DNA of 64,000 bases. It comes from Hungatella hathewayi. Its GTDB lineage: Bacteria; Bacillota; Clostridia; Lachnospirales; Lachnospiraceae. The notes beneath the pieces were generated by a model. It did no database searches, had not been told where the DNA came from, and was given only the letters and a program-made list of their open reading frames with translations. Position numbers and translations under genes: made by a program. The stretch is taken from NCBI GenBank assembly GCA_025149285.1, contig CP102274.1:6180489-6244488 (forward strand). Reading direction: 5' to 3'. Below, piece after piece: positions 62,884-64,000 of this stretch (position 1 is the stretch's first letter; the number at the start of each line of letters is the position of its first letter).

Positions 62884-62903
62884 ATAGTTTATATGTAAAC
62901 TAT
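62884..62903. promoter_or_regulatory. MarR operator palindrome
   Basis: ATAGTTTA-TATG-TAAACTAT, perfect 8-bp arms. The -10 TATAAT on the minus strand (62907-62902) overlaps its edge, 43 bp before the MarR start. Confidence 0.8.
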
Positions 62904-63028
62904 TATAGGATACCATTCCTGCTACAAAAAATATAGGGTGTGTTTATTAAATAAATATAAAAATTTAATAAATTTGCGCCGCTCACCTTACCTCTTCTGA
63001 TCCCGGTTCCGGTTCTTCATCATACCGT

Positions 63029-64000
63029 TCACGGACAGTCGGCCTTCAAAAGCCGCTTATAGGTCCGTTCCATGCCAAACGCCCCTAACGGCGCAGTGAT
63101 CAGAATCGCAAGCACAGCCACCGTAAGAACAATCTTTCCGCAGCCGAGCCCCATCGCCAGCGGCACTCCGCCGATAGCTGCCTGAACCGTCGCCTTCGGC
63201 ATATATGCAATCATGCAGAAAAAACGTTCCTTCCGGTTCAGTTCCGTCTTCAGCAGACAACAGAATACGCCCGCCATACGGAAAATCAGCACGCCGAATA
63301 TCAGGATCACGGCAGCCGCGCCTGCTTCCCATGCGTAACGGATATCCACGGTGGCACCCACCAGAACAAACAGAAGCACCTCAGCCGCTACCCACAGCTT
63401 GGAGTATTTGACCGAAAGACGCGCCGCCGCCTCATGCCGTTTTCTCTGCAGGGCAATTCCGATGCTCATAACAGCCAGCAGCCCTGAAAACGGCAGGCAG
63501 CCCTTCAGCCGGTTTTCCAGATCAATCATCAGGAACGAAATGCTTAAGAGAATTACTACCTTTGCAGAATCCCGGATATGGATCTTTTGAAAGAATCGCG
63601 CGAGTAAAACTCCGGTCACGCCTCCGACCGCAATTCCCGTTCCGATAGAAACCGGGATGGAGAGAACGCTGCCCGCAGAGAACCTTCCGCCCTGTGCCAG
63701 ACCGGTAAATGCCGTAAACATGACAATGACAAATACGTCATCCACCGATGCACCTGCAAGAATCATCTGTGGAATACTCTTCCTGACTCCGTACCCCTTC
63801 TCCATCAGATTCAGCATCTTCGGAACAATCACGGCCGGGGACACTGCTCCTACCACCGCTCCCATAACAGCCGCATCCAGCATGGAGATTCCCAGAAGGC
63901 GGGGTGCCAAAAGAACCATCCCCACAATTTCAAAGCAGGCCGGAACAAAGCACATCAGTATGGCCGGCCGCCCTACTTTTTTTAAGTCCTGAATGTCCAG
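63029..64000 (-). CDS. Cation:proton antiporter (5' end outside window)
   Basis: The last 323 codons of a monovalent cation:proton antiporter; the frame is open at base 64000. Hydrophobic helices contain GAVVGAVSPAVIVPKML and the ion-site motif ILAGASVDDVFVIVMFTAF with two neighbouring Asp residues, as in electrogenic CPA2-type exchangers. It exchanges Na+ or K+ for H+. It lies on the same strand as the exporter operon, but is separated from it by the MarR promoter. Confidence 0.88.
   Translation of the reverse strand: MDIQDLKKVGRPAILMCFVPACFEIVGMVLLAPRLLGISMLDAAVMGAVVGAVSPAVIVPKMLNLMEKGYGVRKSIPQMILAGASVDDVFVIVMFTAFTGLAQGGRFSAGSVLSIPVSIGTGIAVGGVTGVLLARFFQKIHIRDSAKVVILLSISFLMIDLENRLKGCLPFSGLLAVMSIGIALQRKRHEAAARLSVKYSKLWVAAEVLLFVLVGATVDIRYAWEAGAAAVILIFGVLIFRMAGVFCCLLKTELNRKERFFCMIAYMPKATVQAAIGGVPLAMGLGCGKIVLTVAVLAILITAPLGAFGMERTYKRLLKADCP

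Overview
The window looks like a chromosomal segment of a gut-type anaerobic Firmicute, most likely Lachnospiraceae (Clostridium/Enterocloster/Hungatella-like). This is inferred from protein families, not from a marker gene. Supporting signs are the LplA/LplB/YtcP-type sugar importers with a YesN/YesM two-component system, a glycyl radical enzyme with its activase, a 2-oxoacid:ferredoxin oxidoreductase, butyrate kinase and phosphate butyryltransferase, a CarD-like regulator, strong AGGAGG-type ribosome binding sites and near-consensus sigma-A promoters. Most genes lie on the minus strand. I see no rRNA, tRNA, phage, transposase or complete CRISPR array.

Layout. (1) 1-4.5 kb: alpha-mannosidase (GH38, cut by the window edge), a LacI-type repressor and aldose 1-epimerase, behind a consensus promoter with a perfect palindromic operator; a decayed PD-(D/E)XK/AAA-like gene lies upstream. 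(2) 5.0-13.4 kb: an eight-gene minus-strand operon (tautomerase, RraA-type aldolase, TRAP permease, TAXI binding protein, DUF6282-like hydrolase, two-subunit class I hydratase, dehydrogenase) with a divergent LysR regulator. The enzyme set parallels the lower protocatechuate 4,5-cleavage pathway, but no oxygenase is present. (3) 13.7-24.3 kb: arabinofuranosidase (GH51), a DUF4965/glutaminase-A-like protein, a three-part sugar ABC importer and a YesN/YesM pair whose kinase is frameshifted. (4) 24.4-27.4 kb: an unassigned glycyl radical enzyme and its activase, whose promoter carries the same palindrome as galM 23 kb away. (5) 27.4-32.8 kb: two adjacent D12-class adenine methyltransferases, a CarD-like protein, a thioester-domain protein with Asn-rich and Pro/Trp-rich repeats and no signal peptide, and a small HPr-like protein.

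(6) 33.0-48.2 kb: a probable 14-gene operon for an unidentified sugar. It holds an MFS carrier, mutarotase, ROK repressor, aldo/keto reductase, MglB/RbsA/RbsC-like importer, two different L-fucose-isomerase-like proteins, class II aldolase, PfkB kinase, VOC protein, esterase and cupin. A ROK-type operator lies in front of it. (7) 48.3-49.4 kb: a LytTR regulator and a small unknown partner. (8) 49.9-58.7 kb: an IclR-controlled regulon in two transcription units, VOR/KOR (four subunits) on the plus strand and Buk, NhaC, Ptb and an OxlT-like MFS on the minus strand. Together they would turn an imported 2-oxoacid into acyl-CoA, acyl phosphate and ATP. Both units carry the same GGAACA/TGTTC operator. 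(9) 58.7-62.9 kb: a MarR-controlled heterodimeric ABC exporter. (10) 63.0-64.0 kb: a cation:proton antiporter cut by the window edge.

The most interesting items are the shared LacI operator that ties an unassigned glycyl radical enzyme to a mannoside/galactose-type regulon, the TRAP-linked tricarboxylate-like pathway, the leaderless thioester-domain protein, and the 14-gene sugar operon with duplicated isomerases.
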